NCBI GenBank assembly: GCA_020809705.1
Contig: CP085835.1
Location: forward strand, 1,426,001-1,490,000
Source: Calonectria ilicicola
Taxonomy: Eukaryota; Ascomycota; Sordariomycetes; Hypocreales; Nectriaceae
Direction of reading: 5' to 3'
DNA length: 64,000 nucleotides
Shown here: one piece after another, positions 11,752 to 21,012 of the stretch
Position numbering within the stretch: position 1 is the stretch's first letter
Layout: every line of letters begins with the position of its first letter
The notes under the pieces: generated by a model
Seen by the model: only the letters and a program-made list of their open reading frames with translations
What the model was told of the DNA's origin: nothing
The model's database searches: none
Program-made: the position numbers and the translations under genes

Positions 11752-12683
11752 GTTGCCTTAATGTGATGGTATGGAAATTACGTAGATATTCGGCTGAGAA
11801 GCGGTAGCTATCTGACCAGGCGGACTTTGGCTTGTATAGAACTACTAAACTCGCCACAATAACATTTCGGATGTCATTCCGAAGGACATTTATCTGCACT
11901 CCACTTCATGTCATCGGTCCTTATGAAATTATTCGGGTAACCATTCTCTATTCACCTCTCAGATCCTTCGCATCCGATATCCACCTTGGGAAATGAGGAG
12001 TGGAGTGCCCTGCGCTTGCCGGTCACCCGACCGTCCCGGCTGTGGCCTCTCACTTCCGGTGTCCATTTTTCCTGTCAGACTAGCTTAGTTTGTTGTGTTA
12101 ATCCGGATGATGACTTTGGTCGATCGTGACTGGTTCACTTGGGATGTCTCATGTGGCAAACACTTTGGACGGAATGCAAAAGGATCCGCAAAGGGAAACT
12201 CTCTGCGAAGCTAAAGATGTAAAACAGGATATTGGACACGTACATACACACTCTCAAAAAGGTAGTTGATAAGCAACGAGTGAATAAAATAGTCTGCCAA
12301 TCATTCAGCCTCGGCTGAATTCCCCGAGCCGTGTTAGTCAGTAGCGTGACAAGATCTTAGACTGGATAATGCTATTCTTTGACACACATTAAGTACTGGC
12401 AGTAGTCAAACCCACACGTATATGCGATAAATAGATTCAGATTTAAAAAGGAAATCACAAATAGAAAAGGAAAAGAAAGAGAAAAAGAGAAATGACACAA
12501 TTCGATTAAAAGCACAGGTGTTAATCACATGCTTGACCACGCAGAGTTACCCTACAGCTGGCTGGCTTAGAGTTTTGAGGACATCTAGATTATCAATGAA
12601 TCACCGTGCGCGGGACCCCCTGCGGGGCGAAAAAGGCGCACTCACAAGATAAGGAAGTTATGTTTTCCAAAAATTATCGAACA
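11752..12683 (+). other. Intergenic upstream of nitrilase gene and tRNA
   Basis: About 930 bp with no convincing gene. A short hairpin-capable motif (CTCGG...CCGAG) lies near 12307-12328, and A/G-rich low-complexity sequence at about 12450-12500. It includes the nitrilase-type gene promoter at its left end. Confidence 0.4.
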
Positions 12684-12775
12684 GGGGATTTGGTCTAGGG
12701 GTATGACGTTTGTTTTGCATTAAAACGAATGCAAAGGTCTACAAAAGGTCGGGGGTTCAATTCCCTCAATCTCCA
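12684..12775 (+). tRNA. tRNA-Ala(TGC) with a 20-nt intron
   Basis: All arms can be folded. Acceptor stem 12684-12690 pairs with 12768-12774, with discriminator A at 12775. The third pair is G3-U70, the identity element of alanine tRNA. The D stem GTC/GAC, anticodon stem TTTGT (12709-12713) with ACAAA (12741-12745), variable loop AGGTC, and T arm GGGGG-TTCAATT-CCCTC all fit. The anticodon loop reads TGC at 12716-12718. A 20-nt intron (12720-12739) follows the base after the anticodon, the canonical position. The segment TTTGCATT around the anticodon is perfectly complementary to AATGCAAA within the intron, forming the extended helix recognised by splicing endonuclease. A T run (about 12808-12812) downstream could terminate Pol III. 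Confidence 0.9.
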
Positions 12776-13515
12776 TCTGTTGCGATACCGCCCATATGGG
12801 TGATTAACTTTTTACTTATCTTGAGAAGCACGCCTCACTGATTGTTTAATTGGTTATTTTTTTCTTTTTGATCACGACAATCATCCGGAATTGAAACCAC
12901 ATGCATGTAACCAACGCATGCACGTATGTCCCCCCACCTTACCCAACCAAGTAGGTGTGCGTGCGTTGGGCACATATCATACATACACTGCTTACTACCC
13001 AAAATCTAATTTGAAATCCGGTTTTATGGACCTCATTTATTACCGTTTAGCGTTCCCATAGTTTTGAATTCACAGGCTACATGATACCAATAGGATCAAC
13101 GTCGGAATGATTGCAAGTGGATCTTGCTTCGGGTGATCAAGTAAGATGAGGTGTTTCGGCACTCGACATTCCTGGCCTGACCCACGATAGCCTCCCCACT
13201 CTGACCAATTAGGCCAAAATATCGTGCTTGGCACGAGAACGTGACCAAGAAAGATCACCGCCGGGTCTAGAACATGGCAGGGATAACGGTGATCTCGGGT
13301 GGATATGATATATACGAATATTCCTCGTTGTCACGTCCCATCCCATCCATATTCCCCAAAAAACCTCGATTAAGTGGAGCTGATTTGAGCCTCAAAATAT
13401 TGTCTTAAACGTGAAATTTTTATTTTAGATTATATGAAACCTTGAGAGATTATACAAAGGTATTTGGTAGTAGTAGTACAGTTATCTGCAATAGTTGATC
13501 TATCTAATCTTTTTT
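12776..13515 (+). other. Intergenic between tRNA-Ala and sugar permease
   Basis: No gene is seen. It holds the inverted repeat described separately at 12911-12969. AT-rich sequence near 13390-13510 probably serves as the 3' region of the minus-strand permease. Confidence 0.4.
12911..12969. repeat. Imperfect inverted repeat (13 bp arms, one mismatch)
   Basis: CCAACGCATGCAC at 12911-12923 pairs with GTGCGTGCGTTGG at 12957-12969 with a single mismatch and a 33-nt loop. It could form a stem-loop. It has no obvious link to the tRNA gene 136 bp upstream, and could also be a remnant of a small transposon. Confidence 0.5.
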
Positions 13516-15218
13516 TTACTTCTCCTCCTCATGAACGTGAGACAGTTCCTTCACGTTCGTCTGGGCAAACTTGCGGGCGTTAATCTTGTTTTCGAACAGG
13601 AGATCCAGCTCTCCGTAGGTTCGGTTTCGAGTCTCGGGCAGGCGGAAGAAGGCCCAGATGAAGATCAAGAAACAGAAACCAGCCCAGAACAAACCAGTCT
13701 TGGCGCCCCAGTTCCAGGCATTGACACCAAGCATTCTGGGGGTCAGGATGTTGTTGATGATACCAACCATGTTGGAGAAGTTACGGGCTAGGACAATGGT
13801 CTTGGCCTTGAGTCGAGTAGAGGGAATCTCAGCAACAATGGTGTAGCACAGGGGACCGACAGCCATATCGTAGACAAAGGTGTAGACGACGAGCAGACTG
13901 CCAATGGCCCATGAAGGTCCCTTGAGATCGGGGTCGGCAAATCCAAGACCACCAATGACGAGAAGAAGGACGAACAGAGCGCAAACACCAGCGAGGTAGA
14001 TAGTTCGTCGACCGACCTTGGCAAGCCAGAACCACGACAGGATGACACCGATGAAACCGACAGAGTACTGCACAACTTGCAAGTTGAAGGAAGCACGGTC
14101 ATCAAGTCCAGCACGCTCGTAGAACTGCACGGAATAACCCATGAGAACACTACCGCAGAGAGATTGAGACATGTAGTTGACAGAGGCAATTTCGGTACGG
14201 CGCAAGTCGGTGCGCATGAAGCAGTGCCAGTAGTTGGTACCAGCCTCGTTCTCACGCTCAAAGTCGTCAGTGGCCTTCATCATGGCAACCTGGGCGTCGG
14301 CATCGAATTCAATATCGGGCTGGGGAGTGGTCAGGCCGAGAACGGCGTTCTTGGCATCTTCAAGACGGCCCTTGCGCACCAACCACCAGGGAGACTCGGG
14401 AGCAAACAGGGTAGCAATGATGATGAATGGGGGCCAGATCCACTGCAGGGCAAAGGGAATGCGGTAAGACCAGTCGCCGCCCATGTCCATGAAACCACGG
14501 AGGACACCAGAGGCAATCAGCTGTCCAATGACCCAGCACAGGTTGACGTAGGCAGTCAGGTAAGGTCGCAGGACAACTGGGGCAATATCGGAGGCATAGG
14601 CAAGGGTCAGGGTCTGGAACACACCCCAGGGGAGACCCAGGAGGATGTTACCAGCCAAGATGGTTTCGATGTTCTGAGCGAAGAAGGGAATGAAGATGAG
14701 GCTGATCATGAGCAGTTGGGACATCAACATGGTCTTCTTGTAACCGAACCACTCAGAGGCCCAACCGTTGAGGTAGAGACCAATGATCTGACCGCACATA
14801 CCACCGACCTGGATCGACGTCTGCCACTTTGCCGAGATGACCTTGCCACCATTCTCGTCAAATTCGTTACCAAACTTGTTCTGGAAACTGGAGCCGGGGG
14901 CGTTAGCGTTGCGTTGCAGTGCAAAAAGGCGGGGAAAAGTTGGGGGAGAGCTTACGCTTCGTAACCGTAGAATGAACCAATCAGAGCCATGTCGAAACCC
15001 TCCATGATGATGGCCGAGGAGAAGGCGACGGAGAAGGCAATGGCCTTGGGGTACAGCCTGAAGGCCTCCCGGATGGTCAGGTTGTGCTCGCGGTCAGTTG
15101 CATCGTTGGCGGCGAGAACGTGCTTCTGAGGCTGCTTCTCTTCGGAGTCGACATTGTGAACCCAGACATCGTCGACGTCTGGGCCCTGCTTGTCAGAGCT
15201 GTGCTTGGAGTCGGCCAT
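13516..15218 (-). CDS. MFS sugar permease, MAL/alpha-glucoside-type H+ symporter
   Basis: Two exons on the minus strand, 15218-14956 and 14887-13516, giving 544 aa. The N-terminus is long and hydrophilic, followed by 12 predicted membrane segments. Sugar-porter landmarks are present: FYGYE near TM1, ASEWFGYKK after TM2, APESPWWLVRKGR before the central loop, VGRRTIY after TM8, and PETRNRTYGELDLLFE at the end, which is typical of fungal oligosaccharide (maltose, sucrose, raffinose) permeases. It is divergently transcribed from an intracellular GH32 invertase, so sucrose or raffinose-type fructosides are the likely cargo, imported intact. The shared promoter has several CreA-like boxes. Confidence 0.92.
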
Positions 15219-15391
15219 GGTTAGTGGCGGCGACGCGTGGTTGTGGTGGTGATGGTGTTGAAGAAGAAACGAAGAGAAGGGAAAGGGGCAACAACAGCAA
15301 AAGCCAATCAGGATAAGGCACAAGGCAAGAGAAGGTAAAAGGAGGGTTAGTCGCCGTTGACCAGTTCGTGACGATGAATCAATGCGTTAAT

Positions 15392-15474
15392 CTGGGGGAA
15401 TCTGGGGATATTTAACATGCTCTTGCGGGGCATCGCGTCCGTCGTCATGGGATCATTCTGGGGCTTTTCTGGGG
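15392..15474 (+). promoter_or_regulatory. Cluster of five CreA-type SYGGRG boxes
   Basis: CTGGGG occurs at 15392-15397, 15402-15407, 15458-15463 and 15469-15474, and GCGGGG at 15425-15430. All match the SYGGRG consensus of the carbon-catabolite repressor CreA/CRE1. Closely paired sites are typical of functional CreA targets, which fits glucose repression of sucrose use. Function is inferred. Confidence 0.65.
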
Positions 15475-15651
15475 CAAGGTTTTGCTCGACACCATCCGAC
15501 GTGATGGCCTCAGCTGGGAGCATGGACCTCCCGCTGCACCGTCATGGCAGCTTGAGTTTGGCCATGATGAGTTTCACCGAGCTGGGCCCGCTTTTCAGGC
15601 TCGTCTGGACAATTTCCTGCGGCTTTGTTCGGGCATGCCGCCCTGCGAACA

Positions 15652-15757
15652 TGTCGGACCGACAACTTGACACGAGTTTTCGCGTCTGTGCGGAGTCGAT
15701 CCCTGTCGACGGAGCATCGTTCCCCTCAAATGCGAGCCCCGTCTCGTCGGTCCGACA
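15652..15757. promoter_or_regulatory. Two GTCGG-N-CCGAC palindromes (Zn2Cys6-type site candidates)
   Basis: TGTCGGACCGACA at 15652-15664 and GTCGGTCCGACA at 15746-15757 are near-perfect palindromes, each containing inverted CGG triplets separated by one base. This is the layout bound by Zn2Cys6 dimers. Two copies 92 bp apart between a permease and an invertase suggest a pathway-specific activator site. Confidence 0.55.
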
Positions 15758-15876
15758 GTCCTTGGCAAGCATTCTAGAATAATGGTGGCATGTATTTCTT
15801 TTCCGGGGAAAGGCGTCAAGTTAGTTTGTTTCTTTCAACTCCGCATCTAGTCCAAGTTGTAACATTGCGCCCGAAA

Positions 15877-17818
15877 ATGGCCTCGTCATCCTCCGATTCC
15901 TGGCATCCGCTTCCTGCCTACCACATCAAATCCCTCCGAGGATGGATGAACGATCCCTGTGCCCCAGGCTTTGATAGTACCACAAACACCTATCATCTCT
16001 TCTATCAATGTAAGTGAGTGAATGACTGAGTGGGCGCGTGGGTGCCCTTGTTTATTCCGAGTTTCCCCGGCTCAATTGGAAATGTCCCCATCATCAATTG
16101 TATGGCATCATGAACCGGATTTCTATTTTCCCCCTTCTTCTGTTTTCTAGTTTCCCTTTCCTATAACACCAACTAACTAACACTCTTTAGGGAACCCGAA
16201 ATCCTGTGACTGGGGTGACATATGTTGGGGTCACTTTGTTAGTCAAGATGGCCTACATTGGAGACACAACGGTGACGAACCCGTTCTAGAGCCGAACCTT
16301 CCCTACGACAAGGGAGGCATCTTTACCGGTTGCTTCCACCCCACCGGTCCTCTTGGGGAAATAGGTCAGCTGACCGTTTTCTACACTTCTGTTACAACGC
16401 TTCCTATACATTGGACACTGCCTTACATTCGCAATAGCGAGGGACTAGCAATAGCAACTTCCACCGATTCGGGTCGAACATGGCAAAAGAGCGAAATCAA
16501 CCCAATACTAGTAGGAGAACCCGAGGGCATCGTTGTCACGGGCTTCCGCGATCCCTACTTGGCTGAATGGCCAGCCCTGGATCAATTGCGTGGCAAGCAA
16601 AGTCTATACGGCATATTATCTGGAGGATTATTGGATAAAGGCCCGACCGTCTTCATATATGCCGTAGATCCATTTGACTTGAGCCAATGGACCTATCTTG
16701 GACCCTTGGTCGATATTCAAGGTCGCTTTCGTCCCTCACCACAATGGAGCGGCGACTTGGGCGTCAACTGGGAGTGTGCCAACTTCATGACGCTTCAAGA
16801 TGATACTTCAGAAGTCCAACTTCTCACCTTTGGAGCCGAAGGTGGTGTGCCATGGGGTAGCGAGGAAGCGGATCGAGGTTACGGTACCACACAGATCCCG
16901 TTATGGGTGGCAGGGACTTTGGCCACAACCCCAGATGGGCCAAAGCTCAACTATGACTTTAGCGGCATCTTGGATCATGGATCTTTCTACGCCCCTAACA
17001 CTTATGAGCACCCTGTCACAAAAAAGAGAATCGTCTGGGGCTGGCTCAAGGAAGAAGAGCTTACCCTACAGAGGCGCGAAGCCAAAGGATGGACAGGCTA
17101 TCTGTCACTCCAAAGAGAGCTCTTTCTCTCAACTCTACATCACGTTAAAAGAGGATTGAAAACTCCTCTGGAAGATATTGGATCCATTAAGCTTATTCCT
17201 GACAGTTCTGCTAATGGAACAACCAAGACTGTTATGACGCTGGGCATTCGTCCTTGGACAGAAATCCAGTCGTTGAGGCCAAGAAAGCCATCCATGTGGT
17301 TTGCTATTGATAGCACCCATGGCCGGGGCCATCTCACAAACATCCGTTCCCCGCACTGGGAATTGGAGGCGACGATCAATATTGGACCAGGCTGCGGGCG
17401 CACCGGTTTCGCTTTGTGCCACAACAAGGATGCATCACTACAGACCACAATCTTCTTCTCTCCACAAGAAGAAACGATTGTCGTGGACAGGTCACTTTCT
17501 AACCATATAGCAGACATTAAGAAGGACCGTGTGGTTGGCCCATTTACACTTTTTGTCTCAGAGCAGCATGGCGCTGAAGTTACTGAGAAGCTGCACGTGC
17601 GAATCTTCCGCGACGGCGATATCCTCGAGATCTTTGCCAATGACCGGTTTGCCTTGTCAACTATGGTATATGCGGAGAATCCCTGTAATAGTATCAGCTG
17701 GTTTGCTGAAAATCCGGGGCTACCGATTACGTTTGAGTCTGTTAGAATTTGGGAAAACCTTCGTAACATACTCGAGGATGATGCTGGCAAAAACGAACCC
17801 AGCCAGCCTCGACTGTAA
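15877..17818 (+). CDS. GH32 beta-fructofuranosidase (intracellular invertase-like)
   Basis: Two exons, 15877-16009 and 16191-17818, giving 586 aa. The 181-nt intron is unusually long for this window. GH32 landmarks are in order: nucleophile Asp26 in RGWMNDP, Asp165 of the transition-state stabiliser in GFRDP, and acid/base Glu239 in NWEC. A C-terminal beta-sandwich completes the family architecture. The start MASSSSDSWHPLP has no signal peptide, so the enzyme should act in the cytosol and hydrolyse imported sucrose, raffinose or related fructosides. The adjacent divergent MAL-type permease supports an import-then-cleave route. Levanase or inulinase activity cannot be excluded. Confidence 0.93.
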
Positions 17819-18081
17819 ATAAGTTCAATTACTGTATAATTAGAGGCGACGTAGTTGCAAACTCACTCCTAATACCGTCACGTGCACTAAAGGGGAAAAC
17901 TGACGACGGACGAGTCTGTGCGCGCGCATGACAATTTTATTGAGAAAGCATATTGTTCCAATTTACTAATACACTAATAATTTTTGAGGCTAGCTATTTG
18001 GTAGAGTGGGGACATTTGAAGTCGGCAATTGCCCTGTGCCGTAGGTCGTAATTTGCCGACTGGGATCGGCCATGTCCTTTT

Positions 18082-19241
18082 CTAAGATGCCTCTTCTTCG
18101 TCAAGAGGACGGTCCAGTCCAAGTCGCTGGCGGGTGCTGTACGACTCAATTGAGTTGTCGGGATCAGCTCGCGTGATGAGCTCCTTGCGGCGAGTGTCGA
18201 CCAGGAGACGGATGAGGTCGGGCCGCATGTAGTGGCCGGCGAAATCAGCCAGAACCTTGGTGAGGTGATTCTCGTTCAGGTCGATGTCAACAAACAGCAG
18301 ACCGTCAAAGTCCTTCTCAGGCTTGACAACCAAGCTACCATCGGGGCGGTAGATGCGAGCGTGGCCGTTGTAGGGCGTGGGATCAGTCTCAGGCTCGACT
18401 CCCTCGGGGGTGTTCTTGCGCAGACCCTCAACCGAGAGTCGCTGGAAGGGGGCAAGAGTCCAGGTACCGGTCTCAATGGCGTACGCGGGAGTAACCAGAT
18501 CGGAGGCGGTGTCGGCATAGTTGGTGGCCGGGTCCGGAGCGACCTGGCGCTCGACGCCGGGGTAGACGGGCCAACCGGCGACGTGGATCTGCTCCCCGGC
18601 CGAAACGTTGAGAGACTTGAGGAAGGGGTTCATGTTTTCCCAGCAGTTGAGGTGGCCAAGACGACCAATCTCAGTCTCGGAGACGGACATGAAGGTGTCG
18701 CCGGAGCCGTCACCGTAGACGAGCTTCTCAACGTGGGTAGGCTTGATCTTGCGGCGGTGGTTGATGACGGTTCCATCAGGTCCAATCAGCACCTGGGCCA
18801 GGTAGAGAGTGGCGTGGTCAATCTCAGAGAAGCCCAGAGAGACGAAGATTTGGTTGTCGCGGGCAGCTCGGCGAATGCGGCGCATCTCCTCAGAGTCAAC
18901 GGCCATGGAGTTCTCACGGTACTTCTTCAGCATAGGAAGGGACTGAAGGTAAGTAACCTTCCACATCCAGTAGGGGTAACCAGGGATCCCTCGAAAGGTG
19001 TCAACAGCCTTCAGCAAAAATCGGAATGATTGGATGTCACTTACAGACTTCCGGAAAGGCGACCAGCTTGCATCCAGCCTGGCCGGCTTCATTGATGAAA
19101 TCAATAGTCTTCCTGACTCCGCCCTCGAGATCGAACCACTGAGAAAAGTCAACAAAGATGATCTGGATCACACCGCATCGCATCGAGACTTACACCAGGC
19201 TCGGAGGTGACTGCGGCTGCCTTGTACTTGGTGATGGCCAT
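18082..19241 (-). CDS. Cyanide hydratase (nitrilase superfamily)
   Basis: Three exons on the minus strand, 19241-19194, 19138-19045 and 18989-18082, giving 349 aa, the usual length. The N-terminus [19 protein letters not shown] and the internal [11 protein letters not shown] and NCWENMNPF blocks are characteristic of fungal cyanide hydratases. Triad residues are Glu46 (FPEVW), Lys128 (RRKIKPTH) and Cys163 (LNCWEN). The enzyme hydrates HCN to formamide, protecting fungi that meet cyanogenic plants or cyanide-producing microbes, and works as a helical oligomer in the cytosol. Codon use is GC-rich and regular, suggesting strong expression. A perfect inverted repeat lies about 200 bp upstream of the start. 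Confidence 0.95.
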
Positions 19242-19441
19242 TTTGGGTTTGTTGTTGCGAATTTGCAATTTGGAGAATTCGTTGTGCAGAGAAGATTGTT
19301 CGACTACTGTGTCCGACATGAGGAATGAGATGATTCTGTATTCTGTTTCTAGACGGATTCTCGAATCGTTTTATACTTGATGACGGCTTGGATTCATGCA
19401 AGCTATGACCAAACAAAGCGCCAGCCTCCGGAACGCTCGCG

Positions 19442-19458
19442 GACAATCTCGGATTGTC
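19442..19458. promoter_or_regulatory. Inverted repeat GACAATC-TCG-GATTGTC upstream of cyanide hydratase
   Basis: A perfect 7-bp inverted repeat with a 3-bp spacer lies about 200 bp upstream of the cyanide hydratase start codon. The symmetric layout suits a dimeric regulator. No known factor is recognised. Confidence 0.4.
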
Positions 19459-20012
19459 GCTATTGACGAACTGCTCTGAAACCATCCACTGTCATGGCGT
19501 GACACGGAGGAGGCAGTTCCCGAGCCATGACAGATGGAAATGCCGCTCCGCATGCATCCCATGACACCAAGTGGTGATCCATGCAGCAGAAGCAACATCG
19601 GTAGGCCCTTGATTCGCTGGGCTTTGATCATTGGGGGTCGGGTACATTGGGATTATTCAGTCAACTAATGCAATGTCTACTACCCTGCAACAGAATTGGC
19701 GGTCATGATGCAGTCAATTCTTACCTTTGAACTGTAAGTTGTGTTGCAATAGGGACGATAAACTCCACACGGTGTAACCATGATATGCGTCAACGCTGGA
19801 TAAGGAAATTGATTACCTACACTCAGACCTGATGTTACACCCATTGAAGAGCGACTTGAGACCATCGGCGAGAAAACACCGAAGCAATAGTACAGGATTG
19901 GAGAGGGCACCGATAACCCCGCTAACACCGATTACTCAGATGTGATAGACACGGTATGATCGGTAGGACCTTGATGAGGAATCATACGCATAGAAAAGAT
20001 GCCGCCAGGTCT
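19459..20012 (+). other. Intergenic, start of gene-poor relic zone
   Basis: No intact gene is seen. Short open frames here lack ATG starts or splice logic. The zone begins right after the cyanide hydratase promoter. Confidence 0.4.
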
Positions 20013-20133
20013 GCGGGCCGCATATAAAACCGTCGCCGCCGCGCATTCAATTGCGGGCCGCAGCGGGCCGCACTCATGATGCCGCACACGTTGCCAAACT
20101 TGAGCTGCTTGCAGTGGGTCACAGCGGGCCGCA
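20013..20133 (+). repeat. Cluster of four GCGGGCCGCA decamers
   Basis: The decamer occurs exactly at 20013-20022, 20053-20062, 20063-20072 (tandem with the previous) and 20124-20133, with related GCCGC strings between. The surrounding DNA is AT-richer and gene-poor. Direct decamer arrays of this kind can be subterminal motifs of DNA transposons or a MITE remnant. I could not find clear terminal inverted repeats. Confidence 0.6.
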
Positions 20134-20320
20134 ACAGCATAGGACCCGGTCTTTTTACTCAACAAGTGGCGACTGTAACTTCTATCTCGTTTAATTCATG
20201 CAGAATTTCGTAAAATATATCTTCTCGTTTGCCCTTGGGACTACCAGGAACCCCGCAAACCGCCGAGCCATGATTCTCACGTGTTTTCAGCGTATCTGGT
20301 GACCCTGACATTGCAAAAGT

Positions 20321-21012
20321 ATTTTGATGACATCAGCCAAAACGGGAAACCGGATCTTATCTGCATCAACAATGGGGGTAAGGCGGTCGGTGAATATGAA
20401 ATAGACGGTAATATGGGAAACAACTTCGGACTTTTGATCACACCTTGAATGCACGGATCCTATCCAAAAACCTCCACCTTATTGGCTTGGTTGGGAATTG
20501 GCTCCAGGATATTATTTATTACGACGCGTCTCGTAGAGATGTGGTGGCACTCGTCCCTCTCCGAGAAGGGGTTTGAGAAGGCCAAAGCTGCAATAATGTT
20601 GGATGAGAAGTTGTGAATGGAGCCAATTGGCACAGAAATTATAGTGACGTTGGCAGACATGTCAGGAAATAGATTGACTAATATCGTTCGCAAGACACGA
20701 GGACAAATCTCGTACCAGCCGAATCCGGGAGTTGGCAGATTGAGACACTTAAAAAGTGGCATTCTGCCCTAATCCAGAGCAGTTTCCCATTATAATCTTG
20801 CGACCGATATTTGATTCGTTGATGTGAACGGTATGGGCACCAACGATATATCCCATGTACTTTCCCAGCTGCGGATGTGTCGGGCGCTATTACAATCTTC
20901 CTGGAAACGCATAGAGCGAGCATGTGTATATACCTCAATTTCAGCAACTCAATTCCCTGGGAACAGCCTCGTTTGTAGATCTACCTGGGAATGGCGCGTC
21001 GTGTTTGTGCTA
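20321..21012 (+). pseudogene. Decayed fragment of a Tc-toxin B-component-like (SpvB/VCBS) gene
   Basis: Four short peptide blocks on the plus strand, in different frames, follow the same order and spacing as the FG-GAP/VCBS repeats of bacterial insecticidal Tc complex B components: an Asp/Gly-rich GKPDLI block near 20327-20370; DMSGN followed by a Q-P-N-x-G-x-GR pattern near 20650-20740; DVNGMGTND near 20815-20850; and an LGTASFVDL...GNGASC block near 20950-21010, which ends at TAG. Distances between the last three are about 165 and 159 bp. Stops and frame changes lie between the blocks, and only a small internal part of such a gene remains. No function is expected. Identity rests on pattern recognition only. 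Confidence 0.5.

Larger units (their letters stand above)
15219..15876. promoter_or_regulatory. Divergent promoter of sugar permease and invertase
   Basis: 658 bp separate the two start codons, so both genes must be controlled from here. A candidate TATA-like ATTTAA lies near 15409. It contains the CreA-type cluster and the two palindromes given as separate entries. Confidence 0.75.

Noticed and set aside
14077..14964. 295-aa plus-strand frame inside the first sugar permease gene
   Set aside because: Antisense shadow of a GC-rich, highly biased coding sequence; the minus-strand protein has clear family motifs.
18232..19029. 265-aa plus-strand frame inside cyanide hydratase
   Set aside because: Antisense shadow; the minus strand matches the enzyme family throughout, including the triad.
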